Source of the DNA: Rickettsiales bacterium
GTDB taxonomy: Bacteria; Pseudomonadota; Alphaproteobacteria; Rickettsiales; JABIRX01
Length of the DNA stretch: 41,546 bases
Assembly: GCA_018659605.1 (NCBI GenBank)
Contig: JABJMA010000051.1
Span: forward strand, 1-41,546
Reading direction: 5' to 3'
Shown one piece after another: positions 10,084 to 17,591 of this stretch. The position numbers and the translations under genes are program-made. Under the pieces are notes generated by a model. The model did not search any database. It worked only from the letters and a program-made list of their open reading frames with translations, and had not been told where the DNA came from. Positions within the stretch are counted from its first letter, which is position 1. Every line of letters starts with the position of its first letter.

Positions 10084-10817
10084 GAAAGGCTTTTACCCTT
10101 ATAGAGCTAGCGATTGTCATGATAATAATAGGGATTTTAATAAGTACCATTTTATTTGCTTCTGAATTTAGAAGATCTGCAGAAGTCAGGGCAACTATGA
10201 AGCAGATATTAGATTATCAAATAGCTTATAATAATTTTCAGGATCGTTATGAATCAAGGCCCGGTGATTACAAGAGAGCATATGATTTTTGGCCAGATAG
10301 CTGCGAATCCGAAGCTTTTTGCAATGGTAATGGCAATGGTTTGATTGACACAATTAAAGAAGCCCATTTAGCTTGGCTACATTTAGCTAATTCTGGATTT
10401 GTACCAGGTAATTTCGCCGGGAAGGGTTATGGTGATGACGATACACAAAAAGCCGATTATAACGCACCTTATGGACATTTGCAGGGGACTCAAGTTTCTC
10501 TAATTTATACGAATATAGATGCATTTCCCTCTACGCATTATTTAATATTCGGTGGTCATAAAGAATCTGACCTTGGCTATACTGCTATTATTACACCTCA
10601 TCATGCAGCAAGAATAGATGGTAAGCTAGATGATGGTACGCCAAATGGAATGCTGCTAGGTCGCAATGGCTATATTGATGGAGATTGGGATATAGCTCAG
10701 TGTATCGTCGATGAGTCAGATACTCATCTCGCAAATACTAGTGACCTTGAGGGTGCATCTTACTATGAGAATAGAGGAGACTCTCAGGAATGCATTTTAG
10801 CCTTTGCTTTAGAATAA
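10080..10817 (+). CDS. Type IV pilin-like / pseudopilin with prepilin signal
   Basis: A 245-residue protein opening MRKAFTLIELAIVMIIIGI: a short basic leader, a prepilin-peptidase site between Ala4 and Phe5 (Ala instead of the usual Gly), the invariant Glu at +5, and a single hydrophobic helix to about residue 25. The remainder is a soluble region with paired cysteines (CESEAFCNGNGNG) and a late cysteine pair, unlike short GspG subunits and closer in size to large minor pseudopilins. Its start overlaps the metG stop by ATGA, so translation is probably coupled. No prepilin peptidase, secretin or assembly ATPase is in the window. The N-terminal domain call is strong; the system it serves is unknown. 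Confidence 0.85.
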   Translation: MRKAFTLIELAIVMIIIGILISTILFASEFRRSAEVRATMKQILDYQIAYNNFQDRYESRPGDYKRAYDFWPDSCESEAFCNGNGNGLIDTIKEAHLAWLHLANSGFVPGNFAGKGYGDDDTQKADYNAPYGHLQGTQVSLIYTNIDAFPSTHYLIFGGHKESDLGYTAIITPHHAARIDGKLDDGTPNGMLLGRNGYIDGDWDIAQCIVDESDTHLANTSDLEGASYYENRGDSQECILAFALE

Positions 10818-10864
10818 AGTTTTTTGCGCTCAAAAATATAAATCTTCCGGAATCTTGGTACTTG

Positions 10865-10873
10865 TGTTATAAT
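10865..10873 (+). promoter_or_regulatory. Extended -10 promoter for the 10899 membrane-protein gene
   Basis: TGTTATAAT is a perfect extended -10 element (TGn-TATAAT). No good -35 lies at the right spacing (the place holds TTCCGG), as is common for extended -10 promoters. Transcription would begin near 10880. The ATG at 10872 would then lie outside the mRNA, which supports the ATG at 10899 as the true start. Confidence 0.55.
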
Positions 10874-10898
10874 GAGTACATGCGGGGGCGTATTTATT

Positions 10899-12881
10899 AT
10901 GAGCAAAGAGGAGTTAAAAAAAGCATTATCAAAGGGACAAAAATCTCATATAACTATAGGCGCAGCAGAGGTGCTGTCAGAGGTGGGAAAGCAAGTGTCA
11001 GAACAGATGGGTGGAAAAGGTGGTGGCGAAGAGTCTCTAGCAGCAAAGTTAGTTGATAAAGCGGCAGATGCAGCACGTCATGCCGGTGCAAGCTCTCACG
11101 CTATTAAGTCGGTAGCCACAGGATCTGGAGGCAGTTTGTTGATATTAAGTGGAGCAGTAGCAACATTTAAAGGATTAAGCACATTTAGGAATGCATCTGG
11201 TCTTTGCGTAACATCAGAGAGTGTTGAGAAAGCCTTGGAATCGGCAGAGATTGAAATTCCAGATACAGAACTTGAAGATTTTTACACAAGTTTGAAATCA
11301 GAATTATCAGATCAAGGAATAACAAAGGCAGGTGGCTTTGTAAAGGGATCAATGCGCACAAATCCGGAGGGGATTGAAAAAAAGTTTAATGATGCAGTTA
11401 AAAATACGATTGAGAAGCATCAGCCTAATCTTAAAAATAAGGAAGATTTAATTAGTAATATTACCAATTCAATATCTGCTGATCTTGGTTTTGTAAAGAT
11501 CGATGGCAAAATGGTTTCATATGCTGGTCAAAAGGGTGTTGAAACAAATGCCTATAGGCCAGAACCAGAGACTTTGGTCAATAAACTTGGTTTTACAGAA
11601 GAAGACCAGTCAAAGGCAGGAAGCTTTGAGAGGGCATTAGAGACTAGTGGAATTATAGAGAATGGTCGTTGTGTAAAATCCCCAACTAAAGCAGATTTAC
11701 AGGCCTGTTATAAGATGGCAGATATTAATATTTCTGATGATAAATTAAAGGAGGCCCAGGGCTTTTTTAAGGAAAAGTCTAAAGCCGTTGCTGAGGTCCC
11801 TAGTTGGAATAACCGTGTCAATATGAATGAAAAAATGGAGGGAGGGCTTATCACCACTATGGGAATAGCCTCTGTAGCAGCTGGTGTCCTTGTCCTAGTA
11901 GCTAGTTTTGCTGGAATAGCTGGTTTAGCTGCGGCTTCTTTTGGTATTGCTGTTGGTGGTATAACAGCAACAGCAACTTTAGTAGCGAGGGATATTTACA
12001 AAGATGGAAAAGAGGCTAGGGCAAATAATCAATTAGCTAAGACTCATACGGAGCTTGCTAAGGGAGAAAAGCTAACGCCCAAGCAGAAGTTAGAGCATGA
12101 AAATAAAGCAGAATTATATGAAAACAAAGCTAAAGAAAGTGGAGGAGTTTCTATAGGAAATACACTTTTTATGGCCTCTATCGCATTAACTATAATGACT
12201 TTAGTCATAGCTGCTACAGGAGGTGCTGCATTAGCTGGAATTGCTATGGCAACAGTTGGAACCTTTGTAGCTGGAGCTGCTGTGACTGTAGCAACAAAAC
12301 GGATATATGGTAGTAAAATTCATAAGGCGTCCGAGGCTTTACAGGAGGCTAAGAAAAACCCCGAGAAACCATTAGAGGCTGAAGTAACAAAGGCTATAGA
12401 AGTTTCTAGGCAGTCTGAGATAAATATAAAAAAAGATGTTGCTGAAAAAAATGCTGATAATGATTTAACAAAAGTGAGCTCTAAAACACCAGTAGCACCG
12501 GTAGCAGATTCAAAAACGCCGATAAATGTAACGGTAGCAGAAGCAATAGATACGACAGCGCAGCCGAAAACACAAAAAATAGAGCCAGCAAAGGCAACAC
12601 CTGTAGTAGCCGATACGAAAGCAGATCTAGTACAGGCAACACCGGTGGTAGATCCGACTGCACAGACGAAAGCACAGACAGCAACGGTAGTAGAGGAGCC
12701 GGTAAAGGTAGAAAATTTAGTATCTGGAGGAGGGGGGATAAAAAAAGAGTTAGACAAATTGCATGATAGCCTTTTGCAAAATGGTGTTGGCAAAGTAGAT
12801 GATGTGAATTCTGCAGCTCATTCTGCAGTTCATTCTACAGATCAGCATGGAGAAGAAGTTAATACAGGAAGGGGAAAATAG
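10899..12881 (+). CDS. Large unrecognised membrane protein, paralogue A
   Basis: A 660-residue protein I cannot place in a family. I start it at 10899: GGGGGCG lies about ten bases upstream, the promoter overlaps the earlier ATG at 10872, and the sequence from here (MSKE...L..GQ..HI) matches the start of the next gene. One hydrophobic segment occurs near residues 75-93. Two long double-hydrophobic hairpins rich in Gly and Ala lie near 313-366 and 414-471. The soluble part has two similar helical modules (about 97-133 and 248-294). A conserved VPSWNNRVNMNEKMEGG precedes the first hairpin. The tail (about 530-605) is rich in Thr, Pro, Ala and Val with repeated ATPVV. No signal peptide is visible. 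The lifestyle suggests a secreted or envelope protein, but that is a guess. Confidence 0.75.
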   Translation: MSKEELKKALSKGQKSHITIGAAEVLSEVGKQVSEQMGGKGGGEESLAAKLVDKAADAARHAGASSHAIKSVATGSGGSLLILSGAVATFKGLSTFRNASGLCVTSESVEKALESAEIEIPDTELEDFYTSLKSELSDQGITKAGGFVKGSMRTNPEGIEKKFNDAVKNTIEKHQPNLKNKEDLISNITNSISADLGFVKIDGKMVSYAGQKGVETNAYRPEPETLVNKLGFTEEDQSKAGSFERALETSGIIENGRCVKSPTKADLQACYKMADINISDDKLKEAQGFFKEKSKAVAEVPSWNNRVNMNEKMEGGLITTMGIASVAAGVLVLVASFAGIAGLAAASFGIAVGGITATATLVARDIYKDGKEARANNQLAKTHTELAKGEKLTPKQKLEHENKAELYENKAKESGGVSIGNTLFMASIALTIMTLVIAATGGAALAGIAMATVGTFVAGAAVTVATKRIYGSKIHKASEALQEAKKNPEKPLEAEVTKAIEVSRQSEINIKKDVAEKNADNDLTKVSSKTPVAPVADSKTPINVTVAEAIDTTAQPKTQKIEPAKATPVVADTKADLVQATPVVDPTAQTKAQTATVVEEPVKVENLVSGGGGIKKELDKLHDSLLQNGVGKVDDVNSAAHSAVHSTDQHGEEVNTGRGK

Positions 12882-12916
12882 TTAAAATATAGCTCTAGGT
12901 AATATAGGAGATATTA

Positions 12917-13243
12917 ATGAGTAAAGAAATATTCGGTAGAAAATTAAATGCAGGTCAAAGAGCCCATATTGTGGGCGGGCTCTCGGAGAATGCTGCTGTA
13001 AATGCTTCTTATCTAAAAAATATAGGTTCTGCTAGCAAGCTACCAAGCTCAATGCCTAATGTTTTTAGCGCTATAGGCGGCTCATTATTAATGGCAGGTG
13101 GTATTTTTACTGCGATTAAGGGATATAAATTGATGCGAAATGCATCAGGCTTACATGTTAATTATGATAATGTAGAAAAAGCACTTGATGAGTCCGGAGT
13201 GCTGCCTACAAAAGAATTGACAAATGACTTTATGAAAAATTGA
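12917..13243 (+). CDS. N-terminal fragment of paralogue B (108 residues)
   Basis: If the TGA is not suppressed, translation from the well-supported ATG yields only this 108-residue piece. It ends shortly after the first hydrophobic segment (GGSLLMAGGIFTAIKGYKLM) and the NASGLHVNYDNVEKALDESG module, so it contains none of the later membrane hairpins. A tethered short product is possible but there is no sign it is a designed gene end. Confidence 0.55.
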   Translation: MSKEIFGRKLNAGQRAHIVGGLSENAAVNASYLKNIGSASKLPSSMPNVFSAIGGSLLMAGGIFTAIKGYKLMRNASGLHVNYDNVEKALDESGVLPTKELTNDFMKN

Positions 13244-13306
13244 CGTTCTTCATTATATGAACAGGGAGTTTGTAATGAAAAAGGATTTGTTAATCCAGAT
13301 AATAGA

Positions 13307-14785
13307 TTGGCAGTAAAAGACCCTAATTTTGCCGAGGGTAAATCAATAGCAATTGGAAGCCATTTTAATCAAGCAGTAAAATCGGCTATGGCTAATAGCG
13401 GCTTTGATATCAGTGATAAAAATAAGGATGCGATTGAAAGCCTAACCAAATCAATAGCTCAGGATTTAGGATTTATTTATTCTAACAAAGATGGTCAAAC
13501 ATCATTAGTTTCATATGATGGTAAGAATGCCAAAATGGATAATGCTTATAACCCTAAAGAATTGGAGCATAAGGATCAGGGGATTTTAAAAGATACATCA
13601 CCTAAGCAGCAAAAGGCTTTTTTAAGCGCAATGGAAACGTCAGGAATAATTGATAATGGTCAGGTTGTTAAGGCTGCATCTAGGTCTCAGATTATTGGCT
13701 GTTGTAAAGTTGCTGGAATTCATATTAATTCGGACTCTCGGGAAATGCAAAACTCGATTAAGCATTTGCAAGAAAAGGCTAAGTCCGTAGCTATTGTTCC
13801 AAGCTGGAATGATAGGGTAAATATGAATAAAAAATTAGAAGCTGGCTTTATAGGCGCGGTGGGAACAAGCTCGGCAATTTTAGGTGCAGTTTCTATTCTT
13901 GCTATGTTTTCTGGTTTTGCCGTATTGGCTGCAGCTTCAATGGCGGTGACCTTTGCTGGAATTACTATTGCTTCAAGCTTGGTGGTTAGAGATGCTGTCA
14001 ATGAAGCTAGTGCTAGTATCAAAAACAATAATCTTACCAATGCGCATAAAGAATTAAAAGAAGAAGCTTTGAATAAATTTAAAACCGCCAAAACTGATAA
14101 GGAGAAACAAGGGGCTAGAAGTGAGTTTGTTGAGCATCAAATGCAAGAGAAATTATATAATATAAGAGCGCAGGAAAATGCAGGAATTTCTGGTGCAAAT
14201 ACAATATTTATGGCCTCAATAGCAATTGCTGCAATTACTGTGTTAGGCCTGTTTGGTGGTATTGGTGCTGGAATGGCTGCTCTAGCTACAGGTGCTTCGT
14301 TTATTGCCGGTACCGGGGTGATGGTCGGAACAAAAAAATATTTTGGAAAAGAGGCAAATCATGTTTCAAGAGATTTAAAAGAATTTGATAATTTGGTAAA
14401 AAATAGACAGGAAGGTAAGCTAGTGGATAGCCAGATTCAAAGGTTAGAGGAGCTAGAAACAAAGTATATAAATCAAGAAATACAAGATATTGAGGCAGAA
14501 ATAGATACTAAAATAAATGTTGATAATCCAGCATATAAAAAGGAGGCAAAACCGACTCTTGATGTAAATAACAGCAAATCTCAACAAGCTGCCCCAGGCA
14601 ACAATACGACACCAGAGCAAAAAATTGTAGAATTATTGGGAAACCATAATAATAACATTAAATGCCCGATTAGAGAGGGCTTAAAATCTGTCAAATTGCA
14701 AGGTAAGAAAACTTTAGAAGAAAGCAAAGCTACTAAGCATAAAAGTGAGGAGAATAACAAGGAAGGTGACAATATTTCTATATAA
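13307..14785 (+). CDS. C-terminal fragment of paralogue B (492 residues from TTG)
   Basis: The open frame downstream of the TGA, in the same phase as the N-terminal piece. The only nominal start is a TTG at 13307 that lacks a clear SD and sits inside the conserved block, so independent translation is doubtful. It carries the ETSGII.NG module, the SWNDRVNMN motif and the two double-hydrophobic hairpins seen in paralogue A, followed by a charged Asn/Lys-rich tail ending NKEGDNISI. Confidence 0.5.
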   Translation: MAVKDPNFAEGKSIAIGSHFNQAVKSAMANSGFDISDKNKDAIESLTKSIAQDLGFIYSNKDGQTSLVSYDGKNAKMDNAYNPKELEHKDQGILKDTSPKQQKAFLSAMETSGIIDNGQVVKAASRSQIIGCCKVAGIHINSDSREMQNSIKHLQEKAKSVAIVPSWNDRVNMNKKLEAGFIGAVGTSSAILGAVSILAMFSGFAVLAAASMAVTFAGITIASSLVVRDAVNEASASIKNNNLTNAHKELKEEALNKFKTAKTDKEKQGARSEFVEHQMQEKLYNIRAQENAGISGANTIFMASIAIAAITVLGLFGGIGAGMAALATGASFIAGTGVMVGTKKYFGKEANHVSRDLKEFDNLVKNRQEGKLVDSQIQRLEELETKYINQEIQDIEAEIDTKINVDNPAYKKEAKPTLDVNNSKSQQAAPGNNTTPEQKIVELLGNHNNNIKCPIREGLKSVKLQGKKTLEESKATKHKSEENNKEGDNISI

Positions 14786-14839
14786 TGTAGAAAATACGTT
14801 GAAAAAATTTAACAAATTCATATGTATATCTATTAGTTC

Positions 14840-14859
14840 ATAGCTAAATTTTTAGCTAT
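14840..14859. other. Perfect palindrome between paralogue B and glmM
   Basis: ATAGCTAAA-TT-TTTAGCTAT, a 9-bp stem with a 2-nt loop. It is AT-rich and is not followed by a clean T-run on the plus strand. It may be a weak terminator for the upstream gene or an operator for glmM. It ends 30 nt before the glmM start. Confidence 0.4.
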
Positions 14860-14867
14860 CTTGAATT

Positions 14868-14883
14868 TATAGCAAATAATTAT
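14868..14883 (+). promoter_or_regulatory. 16-nt leader sequence shared by glmM and ilvE
   Basis: TATAGCAAATAATTAT lies 6 nt upstream of the glmM ATG. The identical 16-mer occurs upstream of ilvE at 35776-35791, also close to the start. A shared promoter or leader element is possible, but AT-rich coincidence is not excluded. Confidence 0.3.
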
Positions 14884-14889
14884 GATATT

Positions 14890-16326
14890 ATGGCAAAAAA
14901 ATATTTCGGAACTGATGGTATTAGAGGCACTGCAAATCAAGGAAAAATAACTGCAGATAAGATTTTAAAAGTTGGTCAGGCAGTAGGAGTTAAGTTTCAA
15001 AGGGGTGAGCATACTCACCGAGTCATTATTAGTAAAGATACAAGGTTATCAGGCTATATGATTGAGAATGCTTTAACGGCAGGCTTGATATCTGTGGGCA
15101 TGGATGTGATTATTCTAGGCCCAATGCCAACTCCAGCTGTAGCAATGTTAACTAAAGCGATGCGCGCTGATTTAGGTGTTATGATTTCTGCATCGCATAA
15201 TCCATATTATGATAATGGCTTAAAGTTTTTTGGCCCCGAAGGCTTTAAATTATCCGATGAGATAGAACATGAGATTGAAGATTTGATGGATAAGGATCTT
15301 TCGAAATATCTAGCCGATTCCGATAAAATTGGTAAGGCCACTAGAATTGATGATGCTTCAGGAAGATATATTGAATATGTCAAAAATACTTTTTCCCGGG
15401 ATTTGACTCTAGAGGGTATGAAAATAGTAATTGATTGCGCTAATGGTGCTGCCTATAAAATCGGACCAACAATTTTATGGGAACTAGGTGCTGAAGTAAT
15501 TGCTATGGGTGTGACACCGAATGGTTTTAATATTAATGAGAATTGTGGCGCAACATCCCCAGAGAGCTTAGCTAAGGCTGTAACTAAAAATAAAGCTGAT
15601 ATTGGCATTGCTTTAGATGGAGATGCAGACCGTTTGGTGATATCAGATGATAAAGGAAATATTATTGATGGTGATCAAGTCATAGCATTAATTGCCGAAT
15701 ATTGGCATAAGCACAATAAAATAAAAGGCGGCGGTATTGTTACTACCAAAATGTCGAATTTGGCGCTAGAGAAGTATCTTGGGGATATAGACCTTGAGCT
15801 TAAACGTACCAATATAGGCGATCGTTATGTTGCCGAATATATGCGAGAAAATGGCTTTAATATTGGTGGTGAACAATCGGGCCACATAATTTTAAGTGAT
15901 TATTCTACAACGGGGGATGGCCTGATAGCTGCATTGCAGGTATTGGCATGTTTGCAAGAAAAGCAGGTAAAAGCTAGCACCATAACTAACAGTTACAGTC
16001 CAATGCCACAAATATTACGAAATGTAAAATGTAATCAGGTGGTTGATATAGAGGGGCATGAGATTCAGGATGCAATTAGAGATGCAGAAGAAAGACTAGG
16101 TGATCAAGGCAGGGTTTTGGTTAGAAATTCTGGTACAGAACCTATAGTAAGGGTTATGATTGAAGGCAATAAGGTAAGTGAAATTTCAAAGCTTGCTGAT
16201 AATATCGTTGCGGTAATAAATCAAGGATCAGGCGCCCCAAATAAACTAATTAAGCTCAAGAATGCTATCTCAAATATTACTAATAGGAGGTTCGGACTCA
16301 AGTGGCCTCGCAGGAATTCAGGCTGA
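14890..16326 (+). CDS. glmM: Phosphoglucosamine mutase, with C-terminal run-on
   Basis: GlmM converts glucosamine-6-phosphate to glucosamine-1-phosphate for UDP-GlcNAc, and so for peptidoglycan and lipid A. The active-site phosphoserine is Ser102 in ISASHNP. The metal loop is DGDADR (about 243-248), the sugar loop GGEQSGH, and the phosphate-binding RNSGTEP lies near 411-417. At 478 residues it is some 30 longer than usual. The extra tail, after the final helix (ISKLADNIVAVINQ), ends in a basic GLKWPRRNSG that overlaps thiD by 65 nt in another frame. The tail therefore looks like loss of an original stop rather than a domain. The start ATG follows the shared leader 16-mer. Confidence 0.96.
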   Translation: MAKKYFGTDGIRGTANQGKITADKILKVGQAVGVKFQRGEHTHRVIISKDTRLSGYMIENALTAGLISVGMDVIILGPMPTPAVAMLTKAMRADLGVMISASHNPYYDNGLKFFGPEGFKLSDEIEHEIEDLMDKDLSKYLADSDKIGKATRIDDASGRYIEYVKNTFSRDLTLEGMKIVIDCANGAAYKIGPTILWELGAEVIAMGVTPNGFNINENCGATSPESLAKAVTKNKADIGIALDGDADRLVISDDKGNIIDGDQVIALIAEYWHKHNKIKGGGIVTTKMSNLALEKYLGDIDLELKRTNIGDRYVAEYMRENGFNIGGEQSGHIILSDYSTTGDGLIAALQVLACLQEKQVKASTITNSYSPMPQILRNVKCNQVVDIEGHEIQDAIRDAEERLGDQGRVLVRNSGTEPIVRVMIEGNKVSEISKLADNIVAVINQGSGAPNKLIKLKNAISNITNRRFGLKWPRRNSG

Positions 16327-17035
16327 TCAATCTATTTGCCAGCATTATACCATTCGCCCACATATTGTGACAACATCTGTTACAATTCAGGATAGTATTA
16401 ATTTTTATAATCGCTTTGATCAAGATAGTGGTTTTATATCTGATTCTATCCTAAATATTCTCGAAAATAATCAAATTGATGTTGTAAAAATAGGTATGCT
16501 TGCAAATTTGAAGATTTGCCAGGAGATTTTCTCTATTTTTCATAAGAGCAAAGTAAGGGTAGTGCTTGATCCAGTTTTTAAATCTACTTCAGGTGGCGCA
16601 TTACTTGATCTGGATGCGATGGAGTTCCTTAGGGAAAAAATATTGCCAATTTGTTATGTAATAACACCTAATATTGCTGAGGCCGAGTTATTGACAGATC
16701 AAGAAATTATTAATTTAGAGACAATGAGGGATTCTTGCAAGGCGCTAAAGGCGTTAGCTACGGAGTCTAATATAATAATAAAAGGAGGGCATCTTGAGAA
16801 TTCTGAGTTTTCTACAGACATTCTATATGAAAATGAGAACAGGGTCCATGTCGAGCAAGTTCAACGAGTAAATAACAAGCTTAGAGGAAGTGGGTGTAGG
16901 TTTGCAACAGCTGTTGCGTGTAATCTGATTCTGGGAAAGTCATTACAGGAAAGTTTTTTAATTAGCAAAAAGCTAATCGCATCATTGTTTAATCAAGAAA
17001 AAAACGTAACCTATGGCGAATTAAAGGCTTGGTAG
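16262..17035 (+). CDS. thiD: Hydroxymethylpyrimidine (phosphate) kinase ThiD
   Basis: A 257-residue ribokinase-fold enzyme that phosphorylates HMP and HMP-P in thiamine synthesis or salvage. The N-terminus ILLIGGSDSSGLAGIQADQ is the family signature and fixes the start at 16262, inside the end of glmM. It is followed by a VTTSVTIQDS block, VVLDPVFKSTSGGALL with the expected DPV motif, TPNIAEAELLTDQE, IIKGGHLE, and the anion-hole/catalytic region LRGSGCRFATAVACNLILG. The last has the Cys of the GxGC motif in place, although the usual catalytic Asp position is less clear. No other thi gene is present, so salvage of pyrimidine precursors is a possibility. Confidence 0.9.
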   Translation: MLSQILLIGGSDSSGLAGIQADQSICQHYTIRPHIVTTSVTIQDSINFYNRFDQDSGFISDSILNILENNQIDVVKIGMLANLKICQEIFSIFHKSKVRVVLDPVFKSTSGGALLDLDAMEFLREKILPICYVITPNIAEAELLTDQEIINLETMRDSCKALKALATESNIIIKGGHLENSEFSTDILYENENRVHVEQVQRVNNKLRGSGCRFATAVACNLILGKSLQESFLISKKLIASLFNQEKNVTYGELKAW

Positions 17036-17106
17036 AAGACTTATCTATTGCAACTTAAGTTTTACTAATATAAAAGTTATTCTGATTTATTGCAAGCCAT
17101 AGTAAA

Positions 17107-17367
17107 ATGAAAAAAGATATACATCCAGACTACCATGACATCACCGTTCTTATGACAGATGGAACTAAATTTAAAACTAAGTCTACTTGGGGTAAAGAAG
17201 GTGATATAATGACATTAGATGTTGATCCTTTAACGCATCCGGCTTGGGTTGGTGGTGTAGCCTTCTTAAATGAGAATGTTTCTAAGGTGGCTGAATTTAA
17301 AAATAAATATGGGGCTTTCAGTTTTACGGGCGCAGCTTCTAGCAAGTCTGATGGTTCTAAGCAGTAA
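17107..17367 (+). CDS. rpmE: 50S ribosomal protein L31
   Basis: An 86-residue bL31, a component of the large subunit that bridges to the 30S subunit. It opens [22 protein letters not shown], with the standard 'HP.Y..i.v...dG..f.t.Stwg' pattern, then [12 protein letters not shown]. It is the cysteine-free form typical of alphaproteobacteria, which lacks the zinc-binding CxxC. It follows thiD by about 70 nt and probably has its own promoter. Confidence 0.93.
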   Translation: MKKDIHPDYHDITVLMTDGTKFKTKSTWGKEGDIMTLDVDPLTHPAWVGGVAFLNENVSKVAEFKNKYGAFSFTGAASSKSDGSKQ

Positions 17368-17526
17368 AAACTAAACTAATCTACAAGTCCTATTCCTATG
17401 TATTTAGAGTGCTAATCTAGCATATCCGATACGATTAACATATTCTCTATCCAGCCAATAATTATCTTTATTATTACTTATTGAGTATACTGACTTTGGC
17501 TTCACCCTAATTTGTCTAATATAAAA

Positions 17527-17555
17527 TTGTAGAACTCACAAAATTATGATACAGT
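17527..17555 (+). promoter_or_regulatory. Possible promoter for the 1638-residue protein gene
   Basis: TTGTAG, a 17-nt spacer, and TACAGT preceded by TGA (an extended -10 arrangement). It lies about 40 nt before the ATG at 17592. The intergenic region downstream of rpmE holds no other clear feature. Weak match; listed because the downstream gene needs a promoter. Confidence 0.3.
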
Positions 17556-17591
17556 ATATTTTAGAGTAAATTTTCATAAAATTGGGGTTAA

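Larger units (their letters stand above)
12917..14785 (+). pseudogene. Paralogue B of the membrane-protein pair, interrupted by in-frame TGA at codon 109
   Basis: One continuous frame of 622 sense positions except for a TGA at 13241-13243. An SD (GGAG at 12907-12910) precedes the ATG. Aligned to paralogue A, the break falls inside a conserved block: A reads DFYTSLKSELSDQG where B reads DFMKN-stop-RSSLYEQG, so the stop replaces a Leu (TTA to TGA, one base). The 21 codons after it, up to the TTG at 13307, stay in frame and keep matching (QG...GFV). The rest has the VPSWNDRVNMNKKLEAG motif and both Gly/Ala hydrophobic hairpins. The tail differs from A: Lys/Asn/Glu-rich without ATPVV repeats. With no other damage in about 500 codons, either the mutation is recent or the TGA is read through. 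Confidence 0.8.

Noticed and set aside
10872-10898. ATG at 10872 as start of paralogue A
   Set aside because: It overlaps the extended -10 element and adds nine residues that have no counterpart in paralogue B.
10790-11056. An 88-residue plus-strand open frame overlapping the pilin end and the start of paralogue A
   Set aside because: It is a shadow of the frame of paralogue A, with no SD and no family pattern.
12320-12793. Antisense open frames opposite the Pro/Thr/Ala-rich tail of paralogue A
   Set aside because: They arise from the biased codon composition of the sense strand; no start signals or family pattern.
13241-13243. Recoding of TGA as a sense codon
   Set aside because: TGA ends metG, glmM, purA and other genes in the window, and only this one gene carries it in frame.
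17401-17577. Minus-strand open frame with a C-terminal YWLDREYVNRIGYARLAL-like reading and one in-frame TGA
   Set aside because: It might be a relic, but I recognise no family, it is short, and there is no SD. Listed only as a possibility.
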